DNA from: an uncultured Bacilli bacterium
GTDB taxonomy: Bacteria; Bacillota_I; Bacilli_A; RF39; UBA660
Length of the DNA: 42,400 nucleotides
Reading direction: 5' to 3'
Assembly (NCBI GenBank): GCA_947623925.1
Contig: CANQID010000009.1
Coordinates: 1 to 42,400 of the forward strand
The notes under the pieces are model-generated. The model searched no databases. It was not told where the DNA came from and saw only the letters and a program-made list of their open reading frames with translations. The position numbers and the translations under genes were made by a program. Positions 8,425 to 17,244 of the stretch are shown here, piece by piece. How positions within the stretch are numbered: position 1 is the stretch's first letter; the number at the start of each line of letters is the position of its first letter.

Positions 8425-9393
8425 ATGTCAAAAAGAATATATAAGGAAATATTAAAACAAATAAAAAAATACGAAACAATAGTAATTGCGAGACATGTAG
8501 GCGCTGATCCGGATGCACTTGCTAGTCAAATAGCTTTAAGAGATATAATAATAAATAATTTTCCTTCAAAAAAGGTATATGCAGTAGGAATGCCTGCAAG
8601 TAGATTTAAATTTTTAGGAACTCTTGATAAATTTACAGATGATATGTATGAAAATTCATTGTTAATTGTTACTGATACTCCAGATAAAAAAAGAGTAGAT
8701 GGTGTGGATCCATCAAAATTTTCTAAAAAGATTAAAATGGATCATCATCCTTTTGTTGAAAAATTTTGTGATATAGAGTATATAGATGATAAATCAAGTA
8801 GCGCTAGTCAAATAATAATTGATTTTGTATTTGATACTAAACTTAAAATAACTAAAGAAGCAGCAGAAAAATTATATATTGGTATTGTTGCTGATACAAA
8901 TAGATTTATGTTTTCATATACAACACCAAAAACATTTGATCTTATTTCCAAATTAATAAAAGAAACAAATATTAATTTTACATCTTTATATGAAAATTTA
9001 TATTTAAGAAATTTAAAAGAATTAAAATTTCAAAGTTATATTATAAATAATTTAGTTGTAACTGAAAATAAATTTGCTTATATAAAACTTACAGATGATA
9101 TTTTAAAAAAATATGATGTTGATGCTGCAACAGCAGGAAATATGGTAAATAATTTTAATTATATAGAAGATTTTATAACTTGGGCAGTATTTACAGAAGA
9201 TAAGACAAATGAATTTATAAGAGGTTCTATAAGGTCTAGGGGACCTGTTGTAAATGAGGTTGCTGCATCTTTTGGTGGCGGAGGTCATAAGTTTGCAAGT
9301 GGAGTTAGAATGAATGACTTTGAAACTGTAGACGAACTTATAAAAGCACTTGATAATGAATGTATGAAATATATCTCAAATAGAGAAATGTAA
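8425..9393 (+). CDS. nrnA: DHH/DHHA1 phosphoesterase, NrnA-like
   Basis: A 322-residue protein of the DHH superfamily. NrnA members degrade nanoRNA and pAp; related members cleave cyclic dinucleotide products. Metal-binding motifs are present: HVGADPDALAS (24-34), VTDTPD with Asp84, the signature DHHP (106-109) and a later VADTNRF. The DHHA1 substrate motif SFGGGGHKFASG is near residue 285. The missing N-terminal GGDEF or PAS domains separate it from GdpP. NrnA versus a related pAp or oligonucleotide phosphatase cannot be settled here. It is the last gene of the dusB-to-nrnA forward run. Confidence 0.88.
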   Translation: MSKRIYKEILKQIKKYETIVIARHVGADPDALASQIALRDIIINNFPSKKVYAVGMPASRFKFLGTLDKFTDDMYENSLLIVTDTPDKKRVDGVDPSKFSKKIKMDHHPFVEKFCDIEYIDDKSSSASQIIIDFVFDTKLKITKEAAEKLYIGIVADTNRFMFSYTTPKTFDLISKLIKETNINFTSLYENLYLRNLKELKFQSYIINNLVVTENKFAYIKLTDDILKKYDVDAATAGNMVNNFNYIEDFITWAVFTEDKTNEFIRGSIRSRGPVVNEVAASFGGGGHKFASGVRMNDFETVDELIKALDNECMKYISNREM

Positions 9394-9419
9394 AAATGTG
9401 TTAAAGCACATTTTTTTTG
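9394..9419 (+). terminator. terminator after nrnA
   Basis: Stem 9394-9400 with 9407-9413, a 6-base loop and an eight-T tail, directly after the stop codon. Confidence 0.85.
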
Positions 9420-9468
9420 TTGAATAACTATATGAAAAGTATTATAATTGGGTTAAAGAGGTGATATT

Positions 9469-10938
9469 ATGAAGGAATTTGGGGAAGAATATTTAAAAGA
9501 GGCATCTAAAAATTTACATTCAGAAATAACAGAAGAAGGAGTATGGAAGAAATATAGTCAAGGAACCAATCCAGAAATATTATTTAATGATATATATGAA
9601 AAAGGAACAGGCTGGAATATAGCAGAACAAATAACAGTAACTACTAAAAATATAATAGGGGGAGACATTTATATATATTATACAAAAGATAAAGAAGGAA
9701 ATTTTACAATACCAAGAATAGCTATAAGAATGGAAAATAATAAAATAGGAGAAATAAGAGGGGTAGCAAAAGATCAAAATATAGAATCCAATATGGAAAG
9801 AGTAGTAAAAGAAAAACTAAATGAATTTCCAGATAAAGAAGAATATTTAAAAAAAGTAAAAGATATGGAAATGCTTACATATGTGTATACAAAATTTGAA
9901 AATAAAGTAGAATTAACAAAAGAAGATTTAAGATTTTTATATGAGATAGATGATAAAATAATAGGATTTGGATATGAAGAAGATTCAAGAATACAGGAGA
10001 TAAAAGATAATAGAAATATAAGAAAAGATTTAGCGATTGCATTTGATTGTAAAGAAGAAGAAATATCATTTACAAAAGAAGAAGCATTAAGTGGAAATAT
10101 AAAATATCATTGTGGAGATTTAGATTTAAATAGTTTAACAAGTGCCGAAGGCTTGAACTTACCAGAATATGTGGGTGGATATTTAGATTTAAGAAATTTA
10201 ACAAGTGCCGAAGGCTTGAACTTACCAAGATATATAGGTGGAGATTTAAATTTAAATAGTTTAACAAGTGCAAAAGGTTTGAACTTGCCAAGCTATATAG
10301 GTAGAAATTTAATTTTAGGCAGTTTAACAAGTGCGAAAGGCTTGAACTTACCAAGCCATATAGGTGAAGGTTTATCTTTATTCAGTTTAACAAGTGCGAA
10401 AGGTTTAGAATTGCCAAGCCGTATAGATGGAGATTTAGATTTAAATAGTTTAACAAGTGCCGAAGGCTTGAACTTACCAGAATATGTGGGTGGATATTTA
10501 GATTTAAGAAATTTAACAAGTGCCGAAGGCTTGAAATTACCAAACAATATACGTGGAAATTTATTTTTATGCGGTTTAACAAGTGCGAAAGGCTTGAACT
10601 TACCAAGCCATATAGGTGAAGGTTTATTTTTATTCAGTTTAACAAGTGCGAAAGGCTTGAATTTACCAAACCGTATAGATGGAAGTTTAAATTTAGAAAG
10701 TTTGACAAGTGCCGAAGGCTTGAACTTACCAAGTTATATAGGTGGATATTTAGATTTAGGAAGTTTGACAAGTGCCGAAGACTTGAACTTACCAAGCCAT
10801 ATAGGTGGATATTTAAGTTTAAGAAGTTTAACAAGTGCCGATGGTTTAAACTTACCAGATAATTTTGATGGCTATTTAGTGCTAAGTGATGGAATTCACT
10901 TAATTAACCCAATTTATTCAAAAGGAAGATCAAAATAA
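9469..10938 (+). CDS. LTSAEGLNLP tandem-repeat protein
   Basis: A 489-residue protein of unknown function with no signal peptide or membrane helix. Residues 1-220 form a charged N-terminal domain with the block GTGWNIAEQITV and IPRIAIRMENNKIGEIRG. From residue 223 there are twelve tandem 21-residue units of the form LTSA(E/K)GLNLPxxIGGxLxLxS, with leucines spaced as in a leucine-rich or beta-solenoid repeat. The likely role is a cytoplasmic binding scaffold, but no partner is visible. TATAAT (9443-9448) and GAGGTGAT precede the ATG, and it is flanked by terminators, so it is probably a single-gene unit. The repeat DNA is richer in G and C than its surroundings. Confidence 0.85.
   Translation: MKEFGEEYLKEASKNLHSEITEEGVWKKYSQGTNPEILFNDIYEKGTGWNIAEQITVTTKNIIGGDIYIYYTKDKEGNFTIPRIAIRMENNKIGEIRGVAKDQNIESNMERVVKEKLNEFPDKEEYLKKVKDMEMLTYVYTKFENKVELTKEDLRFLYEIDDKIIGFGYEEDSRIQEIKDNRNIRKDLAIAFDCKEEEISFTKEEALSGNIKYHCGDLDLNSLTSAEGLNLPEYVGGYLDLRNLTSAEGLNLPRYIGGDLNLNSLTSAKGLNLPSYIGRNLILGSLTSAKGLNLPSHIGEGLSLFSLTSAKGLELPSRIDGDLDLNSLTSAEGLNLPEYVGGYLDLRNLTSAEGLKLPNNIRGNLFLCGLTSAKGLNLPSHIGEGLFLFSLTSAKGLNLPNRIDGSLNLESLTSAEGLNLPSYIGGYLDLGSLTSAEDLNLPSHIGGYLSLRSLTSADGLNLPDNFDGYLVLSDGIHLINPIYSKGRSK
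10114..10860 (+). repeat. 63-bp tandem repeats with a block duplication
   Basis: About twelve 63-bp units encode the 21-residue repeats. A 107-bp stretch at 10114-10220 recurs exactly at 10429-10535, an offset of 315 bp or five units. Units 3-5 also resemble units 7-9, an offset of four units. This points to recent unequal exchange within the array. Confidence 0.9.
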
Positions 10939-10960
10939 AAAAATGTAAAATAATATAAAG

Positions 10961-10985
10961 AACACATAAAACATGTGTTTTTTCT
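10961..10985 (+). terminator. terminator after the repeat protein
   Basis: A 7-bp stem (10961-10967 with 10973-10979) followed by a T-rich tail. Confidence 0.75.
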
Positions 10986-11029
10986 TTTAATAAATTTTTA
11001 ATTAGTGTATAATATAAATGGTGAAACTA

Positions 11030-11764
11030 ATGATAAAGCAAATAATGAATACAGATGTTAATTATATAAATTATGGAAATAAAGAAGGAAAAACAGTTGT
11101 TTTATTACATGGTTGGGGACAAAATATAGAAATGATGAAACCAATTGGAGATGCTCTACAAAATAAATACAATGTAATAATAATTGATTTACCAGGATTT
11201 GGAGAAAGTTTAGAACCTACTTATGTATGGCAAATAAAAGATTATGTAGAATGTGTACATGAATTATTAAATTACTTAAAAGTAAAAAAACCTATAATGA
11301 TAGGTCATTCATTTGGTGGAAAAATAACTTTACTTTATTCAAGTATGTATGAAACAGAAAAAATAGTACTATTTGGAAGTCCTTATACAAAAGAAGTACA
11401 AAAATTATCATTAAAAACAAAAGTACTTAAAGGGTTAAAAAAAGTACCTGTAGTAAATAAATTAGAAGGATTTGCTAAAAAACATATAGGTTCAACTGAT
11501 TATAGAAATGCATCAGAAATGATGAGAAAAATATTAGTAGAAACAGTTAATTTAGATATAACAGAAGATGTAAAAAAAATAAAAGTGCCAACACTTTTAA
11601 TATGGGGAACATTAGATGAGGCAGTACCTATTGATTTAGGAAGAAAATTAGAAAAATTAATTTCAGATTGTGCTTTAATAGAATATGAAGGTTGTACTCA
11701 TTATGCATACTTAGAAAGATTAGAACAAACAATAAATATTTTAAATAGTTTTTTAGGAGGATAG
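11030..11764 (+). CDS. alpha/beta hydrolase
   Basis: A 244-residue cytoplasmic alpha/beta-fold hydrolase. The oxyanion region is LLHGWGQ (25-31), the nucleophile elbow GHSFGG puts Ser at 94, and the triad is completed by Asp196 (GTLDEAVP) and His224 (CTHYAYLE). Substrate unknown. The start at 11030 is preferred to the ATG at 11018, because GGTGA lies at 11020-11024 and the TATAAT at 11008-11013 would start transcription at about 11020. The gene ends one base before murF and probably shares its transcript with murF and ddl. Confidence 0.85.
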   Translation: MIKQIMNTDVNYINYGNKEGKTVVLLHGWGQNIEMMKPIGDALQNKYNVIIIDLPGFGESLEPTYVWQIKDYVECVHELLNYLKVKKPIMIGHSFGGKITLLYSSMYETEKIVLFGSPYTKEVQKLSLKTKVLKGLKKVPVVNKLEGFAKKHIGSTDYRNASEMMRKILVETVNLDITEDVKKIKVPTLLIWGTLDEAVPIDLGRKLEKLISDCALIEYEGCTHYAYLERLEQTINILNSFLGG

Positions 11765-11765
11765 T

Positions 11766-13355
11766 ATGGGTTATTTTTTATTTAGTTTGATAACATTTTT
11801 CCTATATATATATTTAAAATCATCTAAAGCACTACATTCATTACAACAAAATTGGTATAATGATGGGAATAGATATATAAAATGGATAAATAACAATAAA
11901 GAAAAAGTTTTTTTAAACTTTGATATGTTATTTTTAATAGTAATCATTATAGGATTTTTTGGTGATACAGAAATACAAATAGTTTCTTGGGCAACTTTTT
12001 ATTTGATTTGTTTATTTATTTTAAATAGAAAAAAAGAACAAGTAAAAATACCACTTAAATATACAAGTAGAGTAAAAAGATTATTATTTACAATAACACT
12101 TATATATTTAATACCAGTAGTAATAATGTGCTTTAATTATTTTGATTATTCATTAAATATATATTATATAATATTAGGTGTTTTAGCTTACTTTAACTAT
12201 TATATAGTTTATTTAGCCAATATTATAAATAAACCAGCAGAAAAATGTGTTTATTATTACTATAAAAATAAAGCATCAAAAAAATTAAAATCAATGAATA
12301 ATATGAATGTTATAGGAATTACAGGAAGTTATGGTAAAACAAGTAGTAAAAATATACTATCAGATATTTTAAATGTAAGATATAATGCTTTACCAACACC
12401 TAAAAACTTCAATACAACATATGGAATAATGAGAACAATAAATGAATATTTAGATAAATTTACAGACACATTTATAGTAGAAATGGGCGCATTTAGAATG
12501 GGTGAAATAAAAATACTTTGTGATTTTGTTAAGCCTAAATATGGTATTATAACTACTATAGGAACCGCTCACTTAGAAACATTTGGAAGTAGAGAAAATA
12601 TATGTAAAGGTAAATTTGAACTTATAGAATCATTACCTAGTGATGGAATAGGTATTTTAAATGGTGATGATGAATATCAATTAAATTATAAAATAAAAAA
12701 CGATTGTAAAATACTTATGATAGGAATTAATAATAAAAAAGTTGATTTATATGCTGATAATATTAAATTATCAAGCAGTGGAATGAGTTTTGATGCACAT
12801 TTTAAAGGAGATAAAAAAGCATATAAATTTGAAACAAAATTATTAGGACAAGCTAATATATATAATATTTTAGCGGCAGTACTTTTAGGTAAAAATTTAG
12901 GAATAACTATAGATGAATTAATAAGAGCTGTAAAAATGGTAAAAGCAGTAGAACATAGATTAGAATTAAAGAAAATGGGAAATATTAATATAATAGATGA
13001 TGCTTATAATTCAAATCCTGTTGGGTCTAAAATGGCACTTGAAGTATTAGATTTAATGAAAGGTAAAAAAATAATAGTAACACCTGGAATGATTGAATTA
13101 GGTGAAGAACAATATAATATAAATAAACAATTTGGTGAAAATATAAGTGAAGTATGTGATGAAGTTATATTAATAGGAGAAGAACAAACAAAACCTATAT
13201 ATGATGGATTAATAGAAAAAAAATATGATAAAAAACATATTCACATATTAAATGATGTAAAAAAAGCGTTCCCACTGATGCAACAATTAAGTGGAAAAGA
13301 AACATATGTGCTTTTAGAAAACGATTTACCAGATATATTTAATGAAAAGGAGTAG
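11766..13355 (+). CDS. murF: MurF-like Mur ligase with N-terminal membrane domain
   Basis: A 529-residue protein. Residues 1-155 hold about four to five hydrophobic helices (roughly 4-20, 52-87, 105-125, 132-155). Residues 180-529 form a Mur ligase: ATP loop GITGSYGKTSSKN (184-196), NFNTTYG, VEMGAFRMGEI, TTIGTAHLETFGS, GQANIYNILAA and DDAYNSNPVGSKMALEVL. This matches UDP-MurNAc-tripeptide:D-Ala-D-Ala ligase (MurF) best. The family is usually soluble at about 450 residues, so the membrane domain is an addition that would hold the enzyme at the membrane. Ddl, which makes its dipeptide substrate, is the next gene. Confidence 0.87.
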   Translation: MGYFLFSLITFFLYIYLKSSKALHSLQQNWYNDGNRYIKWINNNKEKVFLNFDMLFLIVIIIGFFGDTEIQIVSWATFYLICLFILNRKKEQVKIPLKYTSRVKRLLFTITLIYLIPVVIMCFNYFDYSLNIYYIILGVLAYFNYYIVYLANIINKPAEKCVYYYYKNKASKKLKSMNNMNVIGITGSYGKTSSKNILSDILNVRYNALPTPKNFNTTYGIMRTINEYLDKFTDTFIVEMGAFRMGEIKILCDFVKPKYGIITTIGTAHLETFGSRENICKGKFELIESLPSDGIGILNGDDEYQLNYKIKNDCKILMIGINNKKVDLYADNIKLSSSGMSFDAHFKGDKKAYKFETKLLGQANIYNILAAVLLGKNLGITIDELIRAVKMVKAVEHRLELKKMGNINIIDDAYNSNPVGSKMALEVLDLMKGKKIIVTPGMIELGEEQYNINKQFGENISEVCDEVILIGEEQTKPIYDGLIEKKYDKKHIHILNDVKKAFPLMQQLSGKETYVLLENDLPDIFNEKE

Positions 13356-13359
13356 TTTT

Positions 13360-14571
13360 ATGAAGATTAAAGTTGGAATAATTTTTGGAGGAGACACAGT
13401 TGAACATGAAGTAAGTGTTATTTCTGCAATTCAAGCAATGAATCATATTGATCAAGAAAAGTACGAAGTAGTACCTATATATATTACAAAAGATAAAATT
13501 TGGTATACAGGTAAAATGCTTATGGATATTGAAATATATAAAGATATGGATTTATTAAAAAGATACGCTTCAAAAGTTACTTTATGTAAAAGAGAGGATG
13601 GATTTTATTTAATAAAAACAAATGGAATGTTTAGAAAAGATGTAGAACAATTAGATATTGCATTCCCAATAGTACATGGAAATAATGTAGAAGATGGAAC
13701 TTTACAAGGTTACTTAGATACAATAGGAATACCTTATGTAGGTAGTAAAGTAATAGGTTCTGCTATAGGTCAAGATAAGGTTATTATGAAACAAATATTT
13801 GAATCTGTTGGATTACCTGTTGTTCCATATACTTGGTTTTATGATACAGAATATATGAATGATTCTGAAACAATTTTAAAAAATATTCAAAAATTAAAAT
13901 ATCCTGTAATTGTAAAACCAGCTAATTTAGGTAGTAGTGTAGGTATTAAATTTGTTGATTCTAAAGAAAAAATAGAAGAAGCAATAATGGAAGCAATTAA
14001 ATATGATACTAAAATAATTGTAGAAAAAGTTGTTAGTGATATGATAGAAGTTAATTGTTCTGTACTTGGAAATTATGAACATCAAACTACTAGTGAAATA
14101 GAAGAAGTTATGAGTACAAAAGAATTTTTAACATATGCTGATAAATATATTGGTTCTTCTAAAGTAAAAGGAAAAATGAATATGGGTTCTAAAGGTATGG
14201 CAAGTGCAAAAAGAATAATACCTGCTCGTATTACAAAGGAAGAAAGAACACAAGTTGTTGAGTATTCAAAAGAAGTGTTTAGAGCTTTAAATTTAAGTGG
14301 TGTTTGTAGAATAGATTTTATGATTGATAAAAAAGATAAAAAGGTTTATGTAAATGAACCAAATACAATACCTGGCTCTTTGTCTTTCTATTTATGGGAA
14401 CCAATTGGAAAAAGTTATACTGAACTTTTAGATGAAATGATAACTTTAGCTATTAAAGATTATAAAAATAGAAGTAAAAAAGTTTCATCTTTTGAAACAA
14501 ACATATTAAGTAATTTTAATGGTGCAAAAGGTGTTAAAGGTTTAAAAGGAATTAAAGGATTAAAAAGATAG
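13360..14571 (+). CDS. ddl: D-alanine--D-alanine ligase
   Basis: A 403-residue ATP-grasp enzyme that joins two D-alanines for peptidoglycan. It shows the N-terminal loop IIFGGDTVEHEVSVISA, VHGNNVEDGTLQGYLD, the ATP-grasp segment VIVKPANLGSSVGI, the ADKY segment expected of D-Ala-D-Ala (not D-Ala-D-Lac) ligases, and the Mg site RIDFMIDK plus VNEPNTIPG. The start at 13360 follows AAAGGAG at 13346-13352. The C-terminal tail is longer than usual and ends in a Gly/Lys-rich GVKGLKGIKGLKR stretch of unknown use. Paired with murF. Confidence 0.94.
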   Translation: MKIKVGIIFGGDTVEHEVSVISAIQAMNHIDQEKYEVVPIYITKDKIWYTGKMLMDIEIYKDMDLLKRYASKVTLCKREDGFYLIKTNGMFRKDVEQLDIAFPIVHGNNVEDGTLQGYLDTIGIPYVGSKVIGSAIGQDKVIMKQIFESVGLPVVPYTWFYDTEYMNDSETILKNIQKLKYPVIVKPANLGSSVGIKFVDSKEKIEEAIMEAIKYDTKIIVEKVVSDMIEVNCSVLGNYEHQTTSEIEEVMSTKEFLTYADKYIGSSKVKGKMNMGSKGMASAKRIIPARITKEERTQVVEYSKEVFRALNLSGVCRIDFMIDKKDKKVYVNEPNTIPGSLSFYLWEPIGKSYTELLDEMITLAIKDYKNRSKKVSSFETNILSNFNGAKGVKGLKGIKGLKR

Positions 14572-14596
14572 TATTAGAAATTTCTAATACTTTTTA
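14570..14596 (+). terminator. terminator after ddl
   Basis: A 22-base near-perfect palindrome (14570-14591) overlapping the ddl stop and followed by five T. Confidence 0.85.
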
Positions 14597-14604
14597 AGTA
14601 TCAG

Positions 14605-14632
14605 TTGATTTTAAATTTGAGTGGCGTATAAT
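14605..14632 (+). promoter_or_regulatory. promoter of the serine hydrolase gene
   Basis: TTGATT (14605-14610), 16-base spacer, TATAAT (14627-14632). Transcription would begin just before the GGTGG ribosome site at about 14640. Confidence 0.7.
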
Positions 14633-14650
14633 ATTCTCTGGTGGTATTAA

Positions 14651-15739
14651 GTGAATGAAAAACTGAAAGAAATTATTAATGAATTGGTGCTTAAAGATGC
14701 AACTTGTGGAGTTAATTATGCAGTTATAGATAATAAAACAATATATACAGGGTCAATAGGATTAAAAGCAAAATATAATTTAAAAGAAGATAAACTAATA
14801 GAGCAATTGGAAGATAATAATATAAATACAATATATGATATAGCATCTTTAACTAAGGTAGTTTGTACATTATCAATTATTTTTAGACTATATGAAAAAG
14901 GATTATTAAATTTAAATGATAAAGTTCAAAAATATTTGAAGGCTTTTAAATATGACGATATTACGATATATGATTTATTAACTCATACATCAGGATTACC
15001 TGCTGATTTTTCCTTTAAAGATATAATTCCAAAAACAGATGCAATAAATATTTTATATACAATGGATAAAATTAATCCAAAAGGCACGGTTTTATATTCT
15101 GATATTGGATACATGTTACTTGGATTATTAATAGAAAAAATATGTAATAAACCACTTGATAATGTATTTAAAGAAGAAGTTACAGATTTACTTGAAATGA
15201 ATAATACATGTTTTAATCCAAAAAATAAATTATTAGCCGCACCAACTGAAATAACAAAAGAAAGAGGCGTTGTAAGAGGAGTAGTACATGATGAAAAAGC
15301 TATGTCTATGGAAGGTATAGCTGGACATGCTGGAGTTTTTTCTAATATAGAAGATTTAATTAATTTTTCACAAATGATTTTAAATAATGGAAAATTTAAA
15401 AATAAGCAATATTTAAGCGAATCAACAATTGAAAGTTGGTATGAAGAAAATGTTATAGATGATACAGAGAAGAGGTCATTTAGTTGGTTTGTTGGAAATA
15501 ATTCAATAGTTATAGAAAACAAAAATGCAATTTCATTTAATGGATTTACAGGACCAAGTATATCGATAGATAGAAAAAACAATATAGCGATTATATTATT
15601 AACTAATAGAGTTCATCCTACTAGAAGTAATACTTTAATTAGTAAAATGAGACCAATTATTAGTGATAAAATATATGAATTAATTCTTAGTAATAGAAAA
15701 GAAAAATTTTATTCTGAAAATCATGTAAGAAAAATATAA
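14651..15739 (+). CDS. beta-lactamase-family serine hydrolase
   Basis: A 362-residue member of the serine beta-lactamase / penicillin-binding family (class C-like, PF00144 type). The nucleophile motif ASLTK has Ser66 and Lys69; the second motif is Y149-S150-D151; THTSGLP, RGVVHDEKA and GIAGHAGVFS are typical of this branch. No signal peptide or membrane helix is visible, so it appears cytoplasmic. Members act as esterases, peptidases or muropeptide enzymes; resistance to beta-lactams should not be assumed. The start is GTG at 14651, after GGTGG. Confidence 0.85.
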   Translation: MNEKLKEIINELVLKDATCGVNYAVIDNKTIYTGSIGLKAKYNLKEDKLIEQLEDNNINTIYDIASLTKVVCTLSIIFRLYEKGLLNLNDKVQKYLKAFKYDDITIYDLLTHTSGLPADFSFKDIIPKTDAINILYTMDKINPKGTVLYSDIGYMLLGLLIEKICNKPLDNVFKEEVTDLLEMNNTCFNPKNKLLAAPTEITKERGVVRGVVHDEKAMSMEGIAGHAGVFSNIEDLINFSQMILNNGKFKNKQYLSESTIESWYEENVIDDTEKRSFSWFVGNNSIVIENKNAISFNGFTGPSISIDRKNNIAIILLTNRVHPTRSNTLISKMRPIISDKIYELILSNRKEKFYSENHVRKI

Positions 15740-15770
15740 TAAGTTTGAATCATGATTTTAAAAGTAGTTA

Positions 15771-15823
15771 TTGTATTTTTTTTAAAATATGATATACTAT
15801 AGTAGTAATTTAATATTACTACT
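15771..15823 (+). promoter_or_regulatory. promoter and 5' hairpin of tRNA-Lys
   Basis: TTGTAT (15771-15776), 16-base spacer, TATACT (15793-15798). Immediately after it, AGTAGTAAT and ATTACTACT form a 9-bp hairpin at about 15800-15823 that would sit in the precursor just before the mature tRNA. Confidence 0.6.
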
Positions 15824-15826
15824 TAT

Positions 15827-15902
15827 GGACTGTTAGCTCAGTTGGTAGAGCAACTGACTCTTAATCAGTGGGTCTAGGGTTCGAATCCCTAACAGTCCAC
15901 CA
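15827..15902 (+). tRNA. tRNA-Lys (anticodon CUU)
   Basis: A 76-base cloverleaf with acceptor GGACTGT/ACAGTCC, D arm with GTTGGTAGA, anticodon stem ACTGA/TCAGT around loop CTCTTAA, and T loop TTCGAAT. Discriminator A and CCA are encoded (15899-15902). Reads AAG. Confidence 0.98.
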
Positions 15903-15912
15903 GATTGATAGG

Positions 15913-15941
15913 AAACTCGAACTTTTATGGTTCGAGTTTTA
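15913..15941 (+). terminator. terminator of tRNA-Lys
   Basis: A perfect 10-bp stem (15913-15922 with 15930-15939), a 7-base loop and T tail, 10 bases after the tRNA. Confidence 0.85.
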
Positions 15942-16013
15942 ATATAATTCAATTTATGATAAAATAATATATAGAAATTTTTATATATCAAAATATTTTA
16001 AAGGAGGTTTTGA

Positions 16014-16874
16014 GTGAATAAAGAAATAATAAAATCAGAAATTAATGTAAATAATAATAAAATTAATGTTATGAGAATTGGAAATAAAGAATATATTTCC
16101 CTTACTGATTTGGCTAGATATGCTGATGAAGATGATCCAAGATATCCTATTCAAAACTGGATGCGGAATAAAGATGTTATTGCTTATTTAGGGTTATGGG
16201 AAAAATTAAATAATGAGAATTTCAAAGGTGTCGAATTCGACACGTTTAAAAATGAAGCTGGTAGTAATAAATTTAAAATATCGCCTCAAAAATGGATTAA
16301 AGAAACCAATGCAATCGGAATAATATCTAAATCAGGTAATAATGGTGGAACATATGCATGTAGTGATATAGCTTTAGAATTTGCAAGTTGGCTATCTCCA
16401 GAATTTAAATTATATGTCATACAAGAGTTTGAAAGATTAAAAAGAAATGAAGCATATCAGTATAATGTTGATTGGACAGCTAGTAGAATGTTAGCTAAAT
16501 CTAATTATCATATACATACAGATTCGATTAAAGAAAACATCATTCCAAAATTAACTGAAAAACAGAAGCAATATGTATATGCTGAAGAAGCAGACGTTTT
16601 AAATGTTGCTTTATTTGGCATGACTGCTAAAGAATGGAGAAATAAAAATCCTAACATACAAGGAAATGTTCGTGATTATACTGATTTAAAACATTTACTT
16701 ATTTTATGTAATTTAGAAAATACTAATGCTGAACTTATTAATGAGGGTTTACCACAAAGAGAAAGATTAATAAAACTTAATAATTCAGCTATTAGACAAA
16801 TGAAAATTTTAGAAAATGATAAATCTATAAAAGAGTTAGAAAATTTAAATAAAAAATTAATAGGTATTAAATAA
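16014..16874 (+). CDS. KilA-N domain protein
   Basis: A 286-residue protein. The N-terminal part (about 15-140) resembles a KilA-N DNA-binding domain: EYISLTDLARYAD, PIQNWMRNKDVIAYLGLWE, then KWIKETNAIGIISKSGNNGGTYACSDIALEFASWLSPEFKLYVIQEFERL. The C-terminal region (about 175-286) has helical blocks and a FGMTAKEWRNKNP segment also seen in such proteins. KilA-N proteins are typical of phages and mobile DNA and are presumed DNA-binding; the function is unknown. The start is GTG at 16014, after AAAGGAGG. It lies directly after tRNA-Lys, a common insertion place, but no attachment repeats were found. Confidence 0.87.
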   Translation: MNKEIIKSEINVNNNKINVMRIGNKEYISLTDLARYADEDDPRYPIQNWMRNKDVIAYLGLWEKLNNENFKGVEFDTFKNEAGSNKFKISPQKWIKETNAIGIISKSGNNGGTYACSDIALEFASWLSPEFKLYVIQEFERLKRNEAYQYNVDWTASRMLAKSNYHIHTDSIKENIIPKLTEKQKQYVYAEEADVLNVALFGMTAKEWRNKNPNIQGNVRDYTDLKHLLILCNLENTNAELINEGLPQRERLIKLNNSAIRQMKILENDKSIKELENLNKKLIGIK

Positions 16875-16966
16875 TTATAATAATTTATAAAACACACTTA
16901 CAAATTGACAAGGTCAATTCTGATATACAGTATAATACAAATATTAATGAGGTATAGCTTATTGTT

Positions 16967-17244
16967 ATGAGTAAAATAATAAAAAACATATTTTATAAAA
17001 AAAGAGCATAGAAATTAAAAAATTATATAATAAGTAATTTTTTTATCAAAGAAGAATAATATAGTTATTCAATTGTAAGAAGTCACTTAAATTGCAAACA
17101 TACATTTATGAAAAATATTAGATTAATAGAACATATTTAGTATTAAAAGAAAATGCTGAATTTTATGTGGAAAATGAAATAATACATCTAAATAAAGAGA
17201 AAATGTTAGTGGTATCTAAAAACACAAAACATGCATTTAAGTAA
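16967..17244 (+). pseudogene. decayed small gene
   Basis: From ATG 16967 one frame reads through two in-frame stops (TAG and TAA), giving segments starting MSKIIKNIFYKKRA and ending FMKNIRLIEHI. After a third stop, the next frame continues with a well-formed coding-like stretch TYLVLKENAEFYVENEI and on to a TAA at 17242-17244. The pattern suggests a broken gene of about 90 codons. A possible promoter lies upstream (TTGACA 16905-16910, TATAAT 16931-16936, unusually long 20-base spacer). Family unknown. Random AT-rich reading is a real alternative. Confidence 0.4.

Noticed and set aside
10070-10834. Several minus-strand ORFs with repeated sequences opposite the LTSA protein
   Set aside because: They are shadows: the 63-bp repeat length is a multiple of three, so several frames stay open. 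None has its own ribosome site or a protein-like composition independent of the repeats.
10114-10860. Tandem repeats resembling a CRISPR array
   Set aside because: The repeats are contiguous coding units without spacers, inside one long reading frame.
14983-15582. Minus-strand ORF of 199 codons
   Set aside because: Lies fully inside the serine hydrolase gene on the other strand, which has all family motifs; the antisense product has no recognisable feature.
15827-16013. Attachment site at the 3' end of tRNA-Lys
   Set aside because: No second copy of the tRNA end was found downstream and no integrase is present.
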